Source: Chamaea fasciata
Lineage: Eukaryota > Chordata > Aves > Passeriformes > Sylviidae
NCBI GenBank assembly: GCA_029207755.1
Contig: JARCOQ010000006.1
Span: 22,170,890-22,234,889 of the forward strand
Length of the DNA: 64,000 nucleotides
Direction of reading: 5' to 3'
Part shown: piece by piece, positions 37,948-49,908 of the stretch
Position numbering within the stretch: position 1 is the first letter of the stretch
Layout: every line of letters starts with the position of its first letter
The notes under the pieces: model-generated
Database searches by the model: none
What the model saw: only the letters and a program-made list of their open reading frames with translations
Told to the model about the DNA's origin: nothing
Translations under genes and position numbers: made by a program

Positions 37948-40900
37948 GTAAAGCAGGATTTGCAGCTTCTGGTGGCGTTTTCACATCTTGGAGTTTGGAG
38001 TGGCAGACACCGAAGCAGATGTTCTGACAGATGGCAGTTACTTCTTTGATAACTTAATTGCAATTACCAAAGCTTAACTTAAACTTGCCTATTTCTCTGG
38101 AGAGCATTACTTGTTAGTGCAAATTGGTTTACATGTTCTAAATAAGTTTATATTAAATAGTTTAAAACAGTACTACCTGAAGCCTTGGGCTTCTAAAGAA
38201 AGCTTTTAGATAGCTCCTGCAAGTTAGTAGGTAGCTGTGCAATTGCAGAATGGTATATACACTTACCCTAGCTAGTAAGAGCAGAAATTAATTTCCAGGG
38301 GAGTGAATTACCTGTAACTAGAACAGAAGGACCAAACCATGACTGAGGGCTAGTAGACTTTATCCCATGATAAGCAGTGTAAACTAATGAAGCTGCTCCT
38401 GCTGGCAACATGTCTGTGTAATGACGGAGTAGTAGTGTAATAGCTTCCTATGCTACTCCACGCATGCCTCCACTCCTGCCCTGCTTTGGTGTGGCTAGCA
38501 ATGCAATGATAGCTGAGTAGCAAAACTGTTTTCCAAGAACTTAGAAGCAAGCAAGGAATGTGGTATGTGCTCCTCTTACAATCCTCATGATAGATAAGCT
38601 GTGTAGTATATTTTACTTAGCTTGTGTCTTCTGAGCATAAGACAAACTTGGAGCTGATACTGCAAAGACTGACTCTCCTAAGGTCATCTTGGATCCATCA
38701 GCTGCTGTTGGAGCTGGGCCTTCTTAAGGCCAGTAGTGGAGTGGAGTGTGTGCAATTATAATAGGGTTTTTAAAGTGGAGAAAAAGAATCCTTTACAAGG
38801 ATTGCCACTGTGTTATATCTGTATAAGGTAGCATGCAGAAAATGTTGTAGTCAGCTATACCTGAATTAAAGCTACTGTTTGGTTGTGGCAGGCTGACATA
38901 AGAGAGTGCAAGAAGATGGAGAGATGTTTCTTCTCTAGTAAAATGAAACCATGTTCACCTTCTTCCCCGTATCATGTATTTCACATAGAAAATATAGGTA
39001 CCCTTTGTAATAATAATAATGCCTAGTTTTAAATAAATCATGACTCCATTGTTGATTCACATATGATGGTACATATTTTAGAAATAGATTATAGTTGGGC
39101 TGAGTAGGTCCAGATGCTCTTACTCCAGTGAGTGCATTCTTTATTTATATTAAATAGATGCAACAGCTCTCAAAGGTACCCCTTCAGCTTCAGCCTGTGA
39201 CTATAATGTCAGTCACCTGCTGGCAGGCACATTCCTGAATTGTGAGGCTTTGCTGATCTGGCTTTGTGTCTTGGGTTGCTTTTTGCCTGGGAAAATATTG
39301 TTTAATTTGCACAGCTGTATTCTTTTCCTATTCAGCCAGTCTAAATTCAGCTGAATATAAGGAAGTGAGGTAACTCTAGTTTGTGCCTTCAGTATCCACA
39401 GGCAGCAGCTCATGGCAGAGCTGAGTTTGTTGGTTACCCGTTCCTTGTGTTCAGCCGGTTCTAAGTCAGGGAATGCAGGCAGCATGCTCAGGTCTCATCA
39501 GTTTGTGTGTGGCTACATATAAAACACTTATAAGTAACTTAATATCCAGAGGGGGGGGAAAAAAAACCCAAGGTTGGTATATTTTCAGTTAGTTACTTAG
39601 ATTTTCCCCAGGACTGAAGCAAAAGTTGGATGATGCATGAGGTGTGAAAAATATTCAGACTAGCTGTCTGCCAGCTCTCCTCACCTGACTCAAACAGACC
39701 TGATTTTCATATATCTTCCTGAAGAACTGCTTTCCTAGCCAGTTTCTTAGGATCAAGGGGGGAGGAGGGGTTACTATTAGGTTATACTCCTGGGTGTATA
39801 TTGGGGGGGTGGGGGGGGGAAAGAGGTTCATTGGTTTGGGTTTTTTCCTCTTGTTCAGTTGACTTCTAATGATCACTTCTGCCCAGAGGCCAAATGTGAA
39901 AGAATTATATGGGACTGAGCAGTAAGGAGACTTTAGCTGCAGGGAGGGGAAGACAGCAGCAATCAGGAGGCTACTGAGTAGGTGTTGGAAGGAATTGCTC
40001 CATGAACACATGCTAGGTCAGCCCCAGGGACAGTACAAGGAAACCAGCAGGCATCTGGGGAAAACCATTGTGACTGGTTGAAATGAAAGAAGAGGGGTAA
40101 GGTGAATGCACAGGACCATTTTTAAATGTGCAGAGGTGGCACATCTGGCTTGATCTGTTCACACACAAGATTCATCCCTTTCCCCTTTCTTAAGAGAGTT
40201 CAGTTATATTAGTGCTGCTGAGGTTTTTATGTGCATCTTTTGGGATTTCGTAGTAATTGATGCAGGTTTCTCTAAGTCATATTCATGAGTGAATCCAAAT
40301 TCCACCTGCCTTCCTAAAATCTGAGACTTGTTTTTAGCAGTCTCTGACATTCTAGAAAACATGAGGAATTTAAATTTTTCTGTTACAATCTTACAAAGAT
40401 GTTGCCAGAAGCTGAAAAAATAAAACAATAGTTTTACCTTAAAAACACCCTTGGCCCATCAATACTTAGCATCATCTTTTGACTGTACAAATGGCCTACA
40501 GATTAAATTGCATTAGAAAATATACTTCAGTAAATTCGTTTATATAGTTTTTCAGTTAAGTGCTTTAAATTGTTATGTGTGCCAGAAATAAATAATAAAT
40601 AAATAAAACTCTAAAAAATTATTAGATGACATACAGGAAGAGGCACACACTTGGATTTAAATTTTAGAGCAATCTCATTAAGTACCTTCTGCGACTGTGG
40701 TACATTCCAAGACTGCAGAAAATAAGAAAGGCGAGCATGAGTATATATCTCTCAAGGCAAAATAGGTTATTTGTGATACAACATTGCTCTCATCTGTTTA
40801 AACATTATTTTCAGTCTCTTGTCTCGTTGAACCTCAGTGCCTTAATGTGCAGAACTCTCAATGCCAAATCAGTGTTGTTTCAGTATTCTTTCTGGTAGTA

Positions 40901-41040
40901 ATACGCTCATTGGTATAAATATACAGGTAGAAAAAAATCTGAGATCTGTATTTCTGTATTCAAGAAACATTTTTATAGTGGGACAAAGGGAAGTGTAATG
41001 TTACTTGTTAGCACCTTGCAATTTATTTTGCTCTTTTTAG
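37948..41040. other. TBC1D1 intron with G-rich tracts
   Basis: Intron of about 3.1 kb, ending in a GCTCTTTTTAG acceptor. It contains G-rich runs at 39,551-39,559, about 39,757-39,770 and 39,803-39,820, on an otherwise AT-rich background, and A/T-rich simple sequence near 40,590. No transposon is recognised. Confidence 0.75.
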
Positions 41041-41130
41041 ATTGGCCAGTCTGAAGTTTACCTTATCAGTCCTGACACAAAAAAAGTCGCAATTGAGAAA
41101 AGCTTTAAAGAAATATCCTTTTGTTCTCAG
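41041..41130 (+). CDS. TBC1D1: TBC1D1 coding exon: PTB2 core strands
   Basis: 90 bases, 30 codons, phase 0 to 0, between GCTCTTTTTAG and CAG|GTAAGA. It encodes [15 protein letters not shown] followed by [15 protein letters not shown]. This is the central beta-strand region of PTB domain 2 and continues directly from LFT of the previous exon. Conservation with mammalian TBC1D1 is very high (for example LISPDTKK and KEISFCSQ), with small changes such as VAIEKS for IALEKN. Both the exon length and its phase keep the reading frame, which supports exact boundaries. PTB2 is thought to mediate binding to phosphotyrosine-independent or lipid and protein partners such as IRAP tails in this family. The partner in birds is not shown by sequence. 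Confidence 0.97.
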
Positions 41131-41718
41131 GTAAGATTGTAGTGTATTCTTCTCTTTTTTTATTGTTTAAATGTTCTCTACTTGTGAATGCTCATGTAAT
41201 CCTCTCTTCTTGCACTCCACATGGATTCTCTCTACAGCAGTTTTAGTGGTTGCTATTGAAAAGCTGCTAATTAATCAGTAATTTTATAAGATCATCATTC
41301 TTCTTTCATGCTTTGCATTGTGATTTCTGAGATAAAGACTCACTTCCGTGGGCAGTGGATGAATAATATTAACACGCTGGTCAGGAACACACTCTTGTTT
41401 GAGATTGCAGTGAGCATGATTCATGGCTGTGCAAATCTTGGGATCTCTGAGACATATTTTTCAAGAAGTGAGAATGAAAGGAGAAAAACGATATGCAAGA
41501 GTGTTGGGGAAGATGAATCAGGGAAACCTTATAAATATGATTGTTTAGCAAAGGATTTTGAAAATATGAAACTTATGATAGAAATGGAATCTTTCTTTGA
41601 GTTGTAGGATACCGAGTCTTAGTTACTATATAATCTGAAAACAATAGCTTAGCCAGCTAAAGGAGAATCCCTTTTGATTGAACAGTACCTTTCTGCTGGC
41701 TAAGGAACCAAAGGTCAA
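41131..41718. other. TBC1D1 intron before the sense LTR
   Basis: Short intron part. An open frame of 99 codons at 41,308-41,607 has no family match or splice context and is treated as chance. Confidence 0.7.
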
Positions 41719-42265
41719 TGTAGCAAAACAGAAAAGTATAAAGAGTAGTTTTTAGAGTTTAAAATATAACATAGTATGGTAATGTAGTAGTTCTTATAGG
41801 CTATATGTAGATTCTATAGGATTTTGTGTCTTGTATTGGTTGGTCACTGTAAATTAGAATATTCATCATAAAAGGAGATATAATGCATTGTAATAAGGAC
41901 CTCGCTCTATTTTCCTAGCTCTATTCCTGGCTCTTACTTCTACCGCTCTATTCCCTGCTCTCTTACTTCAACCTCTCTATTCCTAGCTCTTACTTCTACG
42001 TCTTTTAGCTCTTACTTCTACTTCTTTATTCCCTGCTCTCTTGCCTCTTCCTCCTGCTCTCTGACCCCTGCCACCTGGCTCCCTTCTCTCTTAACTCATA
42101 CCCCCTTGCTCTTCATCTCGCTCTCTTTGGGACTTTCCTTCAGCCGAGGCTGGTGGCTGAAGGCAAGGCCCTTTTTACCTACGACCCATGCAATAAATCC
42201 ACGTAATCCAGAATATCTCAGGTCAGCAGAATTCCTTCTCCCTGCCGTCCGCGGATGATCCTACA
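41719..42265 (+). mobile_element. Solo LTR of an endogenous retrovirus, sense orientation (edges approximate)
   Basis: The block begins TGTAGCAAAACAG and ends GATGATCCTACA. It has the order expected of an LTR: an AT-rich U3, a TATA-like CATAAAAGG near 41,870, a pyrimidine-rich middle made of repeated GCTCTTACTTCTAC and CTATTCCCTGCTCTCT units (41,905-42,060), a hairpin (CCTTCAGCC...GGCTGAAGG, about 42,137-42,163), and a polyadenylation signal AATAAA near 42,191. No viral internal region follows, so this is a solo LTR left by recombination. I could not find a clean target-site duplication, so the ends may be off by some tens of bases. It lies in the same orientation as TBC1D1 and could supply a premature polyadenylation site. 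Confidence 0.75.
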
Positions 42266-42879
42266 CAAGAGTTATCTCAAAAATACTTTAAAAATGTTTT
42301 TTTCAAGAATATAAGTTACATGTGTTTAAACGAGGACAATTGTCTGCCATGCAGAAGTACTATATGTCATGCACTGAGGGCAGGCATATGTTAGAGCCTC
42401 CTCTTTCGCTATTAATCCCTGTTCCTTGTGCCACAGAGTTTGCTTCTCTGTCCTTCTGCCTGAGTTTGGTTTGTTTTGTAGGTTTTGTTTTCCATAAATT
42501 ACTTTGGTTTTTTCTTTGATGGCAATAGCTTTCATTACTAATCATACAGGCACTTGTTCTGTAAATTTCAGAGTGAAATACATTTTGAATAGAATTTGTT
42601 TATCTCTGGGTCTGCTATATGGCTCTTTTATACTTCATCCATTAAAAACAAAACAAAAAACCAAGCAATGCCTGACTTAATTGAAATTCAGAAGATTCAT
42701 GAAGTATTAGGTTCTATAACAGGACAGAATTTTATTAGCAAGATGTCTTTAATGTAGCTCTAACAGAGATAAGTGACCTGTATGTAATGCTAATTTGTTC
42801 TTTCCTTTCTGGAAGAAATACAGGTACAATGAGTTCATTAAAAGTAGATATGACTGTTTCATTGTTGTTTCTTTGCTAG
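42266..42879. other. TBC1D1 intron after the sense LTR
   Basis: Intron ending in a TTTCTTTGCTAG acceptor directly before the next exon. No other element recognised. Confidence 0.8.
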
Positions 42880-42984
42880 GGAATTAGACATGTGGATCAC
42901 TTTGGGTTCATCTGTAGAGAGTCTTCAGAAAATGGAGGCTTCCACTTTGTTTGCTATGTGTTTCAGTGTACAGATGAAGCACTG
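42880..42984 (+). CDS. TBC1D1: TBC1D1 coding exon: PTB2
   Basis: 105 bases, 35 codons, phase 0 to 0, between TTTGCTAG and CTG|GTAAGT. It encodes [16 protein letters not shown], then [19 protein letters not shown]. This is the strand of PTB domain 2 that carries the [11 protein letters not shown] signature shared with TBC1D4, plus the YVFQC strand before the final helix. The stretch is almost invariant against mammals except ENGG for GGGG and TDEAL for TNEAL. The next exon starts [12 protein letters not shown], so the join gives the expected uninterrupted domain. Start chosen from the acceptor and the reading frame. Confidence 0.97.
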
Positions 42985-43608
42985 GTAAGTGAAAGAAAAG
43001 AGCAGCCAAACAGAATATTAGGCCCTAAAAGTCTTCTATTGCTTCATGCTCTGTATTTTGCTGAATGTCTTCAAATCCTGTTCCACTCAGAAATACAAGT
43101 ATTTCAAAAATGTAACTAATATAGCAGTCTGCAAGAGACCTTTTCATTTGTTTTGAAGGCAGAAGTTAAAATCCTCTTTAAAATCCACTAATCTTCCTTT
43201 CATTTCACAAACTAAGTTAGACCTTACGCCTCTTTTTGGGGGAGAGTTTTCTCTTAGGCACCTGCTCTGGAAATCAGGAAAACACCTCTGTGCTCTAAGT
43301 AAAACCAGTGCATCACAATTGCAAGAAGCTTTTTAATCATAGACAAGAAAGGGGCTGGAGATAGAGAGCAGGATCTTTCATTAAACCACAGTAATAAAAT
43401 TGGGTGGCCTGGAAGAGACATGAGTTCATGATGAGTTTTACCGTGCTTGTGTGTTTGTGCACAGAACTGACATAGGAACAGCTTGTCTTTTTAATCATAA
43501 GCACATTCCCAAGCAAGGGGCAGTATCATTCTAAAAGACTGTTGTGTTTGTGTTAAGGAAAACAGTGGAAGAGTGAAATTCTGTTCTTATGCATGCCATT
43601 CTTTTCAG
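42985..43608. other. TBC1D1 intron
   Basis: Short intron of 624 bases with a strong donor (GTAAGT) and acceptor (CATTCTTTTCAG). Nothing else recognised. Confidence 0.9.
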
Positions 43609-43741
43609 GTTGATGAAATCATGATGACGTTGAAACAGGCTTTCACTGTGGCTGCTGTGCAACAAACTTCCAAGGCACAGCCCCAGCTCTGTGAAGGGTG
43701 TCCTATGCAAAGTTTGCATAAACTCTGTGAAAAGATAGAAG
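43609..43741 (+). CDS. TBC1D1: TBC1D1 coding exon: PTB2 C-terminal helix
   Basis: 133 bases, phase 0 in, phase 1 out, between CATTCTTTTCAG and GAAG|GTGAGG. It encodes [19 protein letters not shown], the closing helix of PTB domain 2, then a cysteine-containing segment with [20 protein letters not shown]. Only a few positions differ from mammalian TBC1D1 (TSKAQP for TAKAPA, CPM for CPL, CEK for CER). The last base is the first of the glycine codon that finishes in the next exon (G|GG). The [15 protein letters not shown] segment is conserved in TBC1D4 as well and marks the end of the tandem PTB module. Confidence 0.97.
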
Positions 43742-45128
43742 GTGAGGTTGAAAAAATTTTCTGGTTGAATATTTTTTGTGGCAGTTTCATTGGGGGACAG
43801 TATGTAAAATCCTAAGGAAATGAATGCTCAAAAAGAGCTTAGGACTTGGGGTGGGAACTTTTATTTAGAGGAGCGTAGTGTCAGGTTTTCTGTAGAGAAA
43901 TAAGAATTTTCTAATAGTTAAGCTCCTTTATTGTGTTTTAGTTGAATTTTTGAAAATCATTTACAAGTGGAAACATTAGTGAGTTGCAGCTCTTTTGGCT
44001 CTGTAAATGCAGAACACTGTAGATAAGAAACTTCTGAAGGATAGATGCTGCAATAGCTATGACCTGCTGTCCTATTGAATCCACTTAGAAACTGGCATTG
44101 TGCTATCACTATGCAGGAACTGCACAGTGTGCTTTTAATATGTGTATTTGTGGTGCTGATCTATGCCCCTTCATGAAAATGCAGAAATTAGAGTTGTAGC
44201 TGTCACTCAGAAAGGACATTCAAACCTCTTTACGTTTCAGCAAATTTCACAGTTAGATTTTGTTCATTTAAGTGATGTTTGGGGTGAATAAAGGGAAACA
44301 GCAGCTTGTCAGACCACGTGACAGTGGCTTGTTGGACTAAAACCTGCCTAGTGTTAATTTGATGAAATTGGAGAACTTCCGAAACTACTTTCACTCTGTT
44401 TTGGTTTTCAGCTAGCTGTAATTTTTGGGAAGTTTCTTAAATGGAAATGTTCCTTAATGCCTTCAATCATGCCATTTTGTTAATTGTATTGTCTGATTCT
44501 GAAGGAGATATTCCATGATCAGAAACTGAAGTGCACAATACTGTTGATGGTTTGCTGGTTTTCCACAGAAAATAGAGGAAAGGAATTTAATCCAGGATGA
44601 GAACAGAAAAAATAATCTGAATGAAAGGATAGTCTGCTTTAGGCTGTCAACAAATGTTCTCATCCAGACGCAAAGTAAGACCTTCACTAACAAGCAATTA
44701 ATTTACTTGTTTTCAGAAGAGCCCACAAGACAGAAATTGGAGAAAATGAAAGGGAATTCTATTTATACCATAAACTAAATCCAAGCAGCACTGCACAGAA
44801 CACCAACAAAACAGTCTGCTAAAATGCAGTCGATTGTGGGTTTATTTTATCTTGTGTGATAATGAAATCTTCAGCTAAGAGTATAATCCTGGTCTGTGCT
44901 CAGTAAATCTCCTCATTGCAGAGTTCATGTCCCTCATTTTAAAGACATGAGTTTAGTAGTAGCTTTAAATTAACCTAGAGTTCTTTCTAATGCCCTCTTA
45001 AGAAATCATGGAATGGGCCAGCTCAAATAATTGACAAGCTTTGGCTTAAATTGTGAGCATATTTATGTGGTTGATTAATTCTGAAAAATTTGACCCTGTA
45101 ATTTGTTCTTTTTTGTTCCTCTTGGTAG
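43742..45128. other. TBC1D1 intron
   Basis: Intron of about 1.4 kb ending TTCCTCTTGGTAG. No transposon or other feature recognised. Confidence 0.85.
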
Positions 45129-45220
45129 GGTTGCATCCTTCTAAGACTAAACTAGAACTACAAAAGCATCTAACCACACTAAATAACCAGGAGCAGGCCT
45201 CTGTTTTTGAAGAAGTTCAG
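45129..45220 (+). CDS. TBC1D1: TBC1D1 coding exon after PTB2
   Basis: 92 bases, phase 1 in, phase 0 out, between CTTGGTAG and CAG|GTAAGC. The first two bases complete glycine, then it reads LHPSKTKLELQKHLTTLNNQEQASVFEEVQ. This is a conserved helical segment after PTB2 (human form SKTKLELQKHLTTLTNQEQATIFEEVQ). No catalytic residues lie here. The segment is likely a scaffold between the PTB tandem and the phosphorylated linker. Confidence 0.96.
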
Positions 45221-46818
45221 GTAAGCTTTGTTTCCTACAAGATTTTAAAGCAGTTGGTGTTTTTTTGCTAACATCTGTATAAAACACAGAAGTTATTTTC
45301 ATTTTTTGAGAATCATTCATTAATTTCACTTAATAGACTGTTAGCCAGCTTGTGCTTTAATTTCAGTTGTTTTTCTAGAGCTGTTAAAAACTTATCTTTT
45401 GATGAAAACGACTGTTTTACTCATTTTTCTTCCCCTAATACTCCTTGCTTTCCATGAAGATGTTGCCTTCTCACTGAGTAAAACTGAACACATTTTTTTT
45501 ATGGGTGAAGGCAATAACTTGTACTGTGAGGGCATTCAAACTGTTACTTTGACCAAAACAAATTACTCTAATATTCCCAGATTGGAAAATTTCTTGCCTA
45601 AAATTTGTCCTAGATATTAATTCTTGTCGAACTAACTAAATAAGTTTAACTTTCTATCTTCTTAATTAAATCTATTTTTGGACAGAGGAAAGCATAGCTG
45701 GATTTAAAACAGATGATGTGCATTGTAGGAAATGTCACTGGCATTGACGCACTGTTGAAGATTAAGAAATTTCAGACTTTTTAAAAAGTAATGCTTCCCT
45801 CCTCTCTTGAGTCATTTCAGTCTCTTTGTGTGTTTCCACATGGCAGTTTATCACTCAGTACCAAATTTGGAAGTTACTCTGTGGGACCAATTCCATGAGC
45901 TAAGTAATTTCTTAGCATGGGGCAGCTAGCAGCACTGGTGCCTTTTAGTGTTGTGTGCACAATCTGAAGCTTCTAGTAGTCACAGGAAACTGTTAATTGC
46001 TTCTGGTGAGGGTCTGCAAACGATTAACTTGGTAGAACTAAGGGTAAAGTACAAATCTCCTGCCCATCTTTCTCAGCTAATTTTTTCAGTTGGACAGCCT
46101 GGAATGTTGCATTCTTGCAGATCCATGTGTTGTTACCACGATTTGCATTTTTACGTAATTGTCTTCCTGTGGTACTTTTATTAATGTAATGTACTACCTT
46201 GGCATTAATTCATACTGTATCCTCTGCATTATAGCAATAGGCTTAAGGCAGCATATGCTTTTCTAAAGTTAAATTTCTGGGATTAAATTCTTTAATAAAT
46301 TGTTTTAAAATCTTATCTAACAATAACTCAGATCTAAATAAAATGCACCACAGATAAATATGTTCACATTGTGCACCAATTTATAAAAAACCTATGTCAT
46401 TTCCCAAAAATTAACTGTTCAGTGTGAAGGACTTCTAGGAGAAGCATTGTGAATCCTGTCTCTAGGATGGTACTCCATGTGTGCTACAAATTCAGAACTA
46501 CAGTGGTTCAATTTTCTTTATATCAAAAGAAAATTGGCAAAAATATTTTTAAAGCCTTTATTTGCTTGTGGCAGTTAGATATCTGTACAGTTGTCCTCTG
46601 TCTTAGGTGTCAATTCTATCATGTATGAAGTGAGGTCAGGTGTTTTTGTGCCTGTATTGGTGCTTTGCCTGGGACACTGGTGTCCTCTGGTGGACTGGAG
46701 TAGTAGCATTAGCAGACTAAATGTGTTCCTACATTGCTGATTTATTACAGTGACAAATGAAAAGAGTAAATATTTTCTAACGGTATAATTACTGTGCTTG
46801 TGGTGACTTCAATTACAG
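45221..46818. other. TBC1D1 intron
   Basis: Intron of about 1.6 kb, AT-rich, ending GACTTCAATTACAG. Open frames at 45,399-45,620 and 45,948-46,184 have no support. No repeat family recognised. Confidence 0.85.
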
Positions 46819-46929
46819 AAATTAAGACCACGAAATGAACAAAAAGAGAATGAGCTGGTTATCTCTCTTTTGAGAAACATGTATGAAGAAAAACAGAAGG
46901 AGCATGTTCATGTTGGAGAAGCAAAACAG
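46819..46929 (+). CDS. TBC1D1: TBC1D1 coding exon, helical linker
   Basis: 111 bases, 37 codons, phase 0 to 0, between CTTCAATTACAG and CAG|GTAAGT. It encodes KLRPRNEQKENELVISLLR, then NMYEEKQKEHVHVGEAKQ, a charged, probably helical stretch rich in Glu and Lys. Mammals have RCLYEEKQKEHIHIGEMKQ at the same place, so this part is well kept. Too short for the usual open-frame cutoff, but splice sites, phase and sequence match together make it secure. Confidence 0.96.
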
Positions 46930-48598
46930 GTAAGTAATCATTCAATTTTAGTTCATGTAAGGAGAGGCCAGGAAAAAATTTATCCTCAATTTTTGTATTT
47001 TTCCAAAGGCAAACTTCCATCACTTACAGTTTGAAACATCAATGTGTAAGCAGTGGTGAATAACTGGGTTTGCTTATGGTTCATAAACTATTGTCATGCA
47101 CCAAAACAGGTATCTCAGATTTTGAAGTCTCTGGTACAGTGTGATTTCAGGCCTAGGAGACAGAGGTGCAAACAAGACAGACTACTAAATTGTTTATTTG
47201 TTCTCACTGCAATGACAATTCAATGTATGTGAGAGAATGTATAATGAGTTTGTGATTGCTCTCAGCTGACCTGTGGCATTTGCCATCTTGCTCTCCATGT
47301 TAAGTCAGTGTAATGGCAACACATTGGATTTGATCATTGATAAAGCCTTTTACATTTAGTCAAGACTGAAAGTTATTTCTTGTGTGCAAATAACCATTTG
47401 AAGTGGCCTTAAGATGATGACGATTGCTGCAGAAATGGCAGCAGAGACTCTCATCCATGTCCAAAGAGATGAGCTACCCTTTATTCTCTATCAGGTTCCA
47501 TCAATGCTGTTTAACTGTCTATTTATACAGCACAGTTAAGGTTTTTCCAAAGGAATTAGTGATTTTAGATGCCTTGGTTTGTGAGTAGCTACCTTGAGAC
47601 AACTCAAGGAGGTTAATATTTTAAAAAGGATTTCATTTATTCTCTGAAAACTTTCATTGCCAATTATTTAAACCCTTTTAAAATCTTGACTGTCCCTCTA
47701 TTTTGCTTGGCAATTCCACTGTGATGATTGCTGTCAACCATTTGTGATACAAACTAGCAAATGAATAAATGGAGAGTAATTAGACCTGTGAAGAAATTAG
47801 CAAAGTAGCAGCAAATTTTCCTTTACTGTACTTTCACTTTGTTAATCTCTTCTCTTTTTATGACTTACTAGCTAGTTATTGACCTCCCTGAGTAAACAGA
47901 AAGAAAATTACATATTTCACTCTCTGATTTATTGTCTTGGTCACCTTACCAGAAGTATACTTTTAAGAAAAAAGCATTTCAGCTGTGGGATAAGAGGAAG
48001 AAACATTTCCTGAGGTCCTTTGTCATCATATGTGAAATACTTCTATTTGGTGTAATGCTAGCTGATGGTCAAATAGTTGTCAGTCACAGACAGCTTGGAA
48101 ATAGGGATATACAAAGCAAGATAAGATCTTAGTATGTCTTCAATGATTTGAAAATTTATAAGGCCTGCTGCAATCTGTTTGCTCAATTCCTGAAACCAAA
48201 TTTGTCAATCTGACACTTGCAAAGATGCCAGTGTTCTAAGAAGAGAACTGACTTCCCCTCAGTCTATCATTTGTCTCAGCATAACATTTTATATTTACTC
48301 TGATAATTTATCTCCAGGCCTGTGTAATAACAGATACCTTTGAACACATACTCTGATATTTGTCTCAGCAATCATGAACCCATGACACCCTGATGTCCCT
48401 GTTCCCATCTGTTCTGCATATTTGCTTTCATGCTTTTCATTGCCTTTTTAAAAAAATAAATTTGAATCAGGGGAGAAAAATATGAAATGTGATACTAATA
48501 CATGAATCTTGTTTAAAAAAAAACACTTCAAAAAGTGTCTTCTCATAAGAATATAATAGCAAACAGCATCTGATTTACCCTTGGAGAATGAGGGAAGG
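46930..48598. other. TBC1D1 intron before the antisense LTR
   Basis: AT-rich intron with no recognised element. An open frame at 47,932-48,132 lacks support. Confidence 0.8.
48594..48598. repeat. Target-site duplication of solo LTR, left copy (GAAGG)
   Basis: GAAGG at 48,594-48,598 is repeated exactly at 49,022-49,026 on the other side of the LTR. A 5-bp duplication is typical of many retroviral insertions. Confidence 0.85.
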
Positions 48599-49021
48599 TG
48601 TCATGGTTTAGGAATGAATGGTACTCCCCATTCAATGCCTCCACCAAGACTCTCCAGGCCAGGCACCTACTGCAGTGGGATGGAGAGGACACTTGGAGGC
48701 ACAGAAGGCTAAGTTCACAGGCTGAGATAAGAACCATTTACTGGAAACAGCGATGAGGTAAGAAAATGACCAGTAATAGCAACAATACTAGTCACAGAGG
48801 GTACAAGAAAAGAAATTATTCACACAGAATCCTCCCCCAGTGATAGTACTAGAAGGCTCCCTCCTGACACATTTTTTTGACTGAAAGGAGCCCCTTCTCT
48901 CTGAAGAGCGACCTTTCCCCCCTACCTCCAGCAATGACAGGTATAAAATATCCTTCAGGTCCTGGCCATGCCCCTTCCGGGCCACTGCAAAAATTAACCT
49001 TGTCCTGGCATAACCAGGACA
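48599..49021 (-). mobile_element. Solo LTR of an endogenous retrovirus, antisense to TBC1D1
   Basis: 423 bases that start TGTCATGGTTTAGG and end AACCAGGACA on the + strand, flanked by the perfect 5-bp duplication GAAGG. Read on the minus strand it starts TGTCCTGGTTATG and ends CTAAACCATGACA, as known avian ERVL-type LTRs do. It also has a GGATATTTTATACC segment (TATA-like) and AATGGTTCTTATCTCAG near the 3' side, both characteristic of that group. There is no internal viral sequence, so this is a solo LTR produced by LTR-LTR recombination. The family name is from memory of the general consensus and not from a search. Confidence 0.88.
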
Positions 49022-49026
49022 GAAGG

Positions 49027-49908
49027 TAAAAAGAAAGTACAGGAGCCTGTAAAGTTGTCATACTGGAAACAGGATGCTTGAAAATTACATCTAGGCAGGA
49101 CAAATTGGTGATGATTATAATATGTCACTCAGCTGCCCAGTACTAGTAATTACACAGATCAAGCATTCAGATCTCTGAATTTAGAGACAAGTAGGGAGGG
49201 TTACAGTGCCTGTCAGCTTCAAGATGAACTTCCCAAAAGAGCATTGAAAACTGAGCTCTGATTTCTACTGCAGATATTGGGTTTGGATGGTAATATTTGC
49301 ATCATAGTATTGTTTTTATGTTAGCTACATTAGTAATCACCAGCACTAAAAATGGACTGCAGTATTTATTCAAGATGCAAAACTCTCAATTGACTGTTAG
49401 TTTTAAGGTGGAAATGTTTCTACTGCTGAAATATACGTAAGAGTTAGATTGTTACACATCTTCGCAGCCCTTAAAAAGACCCATTTTACTATAAGGGAGA
49501 AAGTTGAGAGTTTCTCTTAATAATGATGAGATTTTGATTCGTTTCTTGGTTAAAGAAAAGAAAATCCATGAGAAATCTTTAATCTGTTACACTTAAACAT
49601 TTAGAATTTGTACAATTCTACATTGGCATAAATGAAAATTTGTCAACAGAGCTGTAAATCCGTATTAAAATGGCAATTCTTCTGAAGCAGGCTAGTTCAC
49701 TCAACACGTTTCCTGTAAGAGATTTCCTGTCCTTATTTTAGGAGAGTTTGTTAAACTTCAGTGTAAGTATCACTAGAGAAAAAGGCATGACAAGCTGAGG
49801 ACACCAGGAAAAACTTTTGTTTCAGGTTACAGATGTCTTCAAACAGTTCACTGAGGTTTTCTCCATGCTGTTTGAATATTTCACGTTTCTGTTTTTAAAC
49901 ACTTGCAG
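49027..49908. other. TBC1D1 intron after the antisense LTR
   Basis: AT-rich intron ending TTTTTAAACACTTGCAG. Nothing else recognised. Confidence 0.85.

Noticed and set aside
41308..41607. Open frame of 99 codons after a TBC1D1 exon
   Set aside because: It starts well inside the intron, beyond a strong donor, and matches nothing in the TBC1D1 family.
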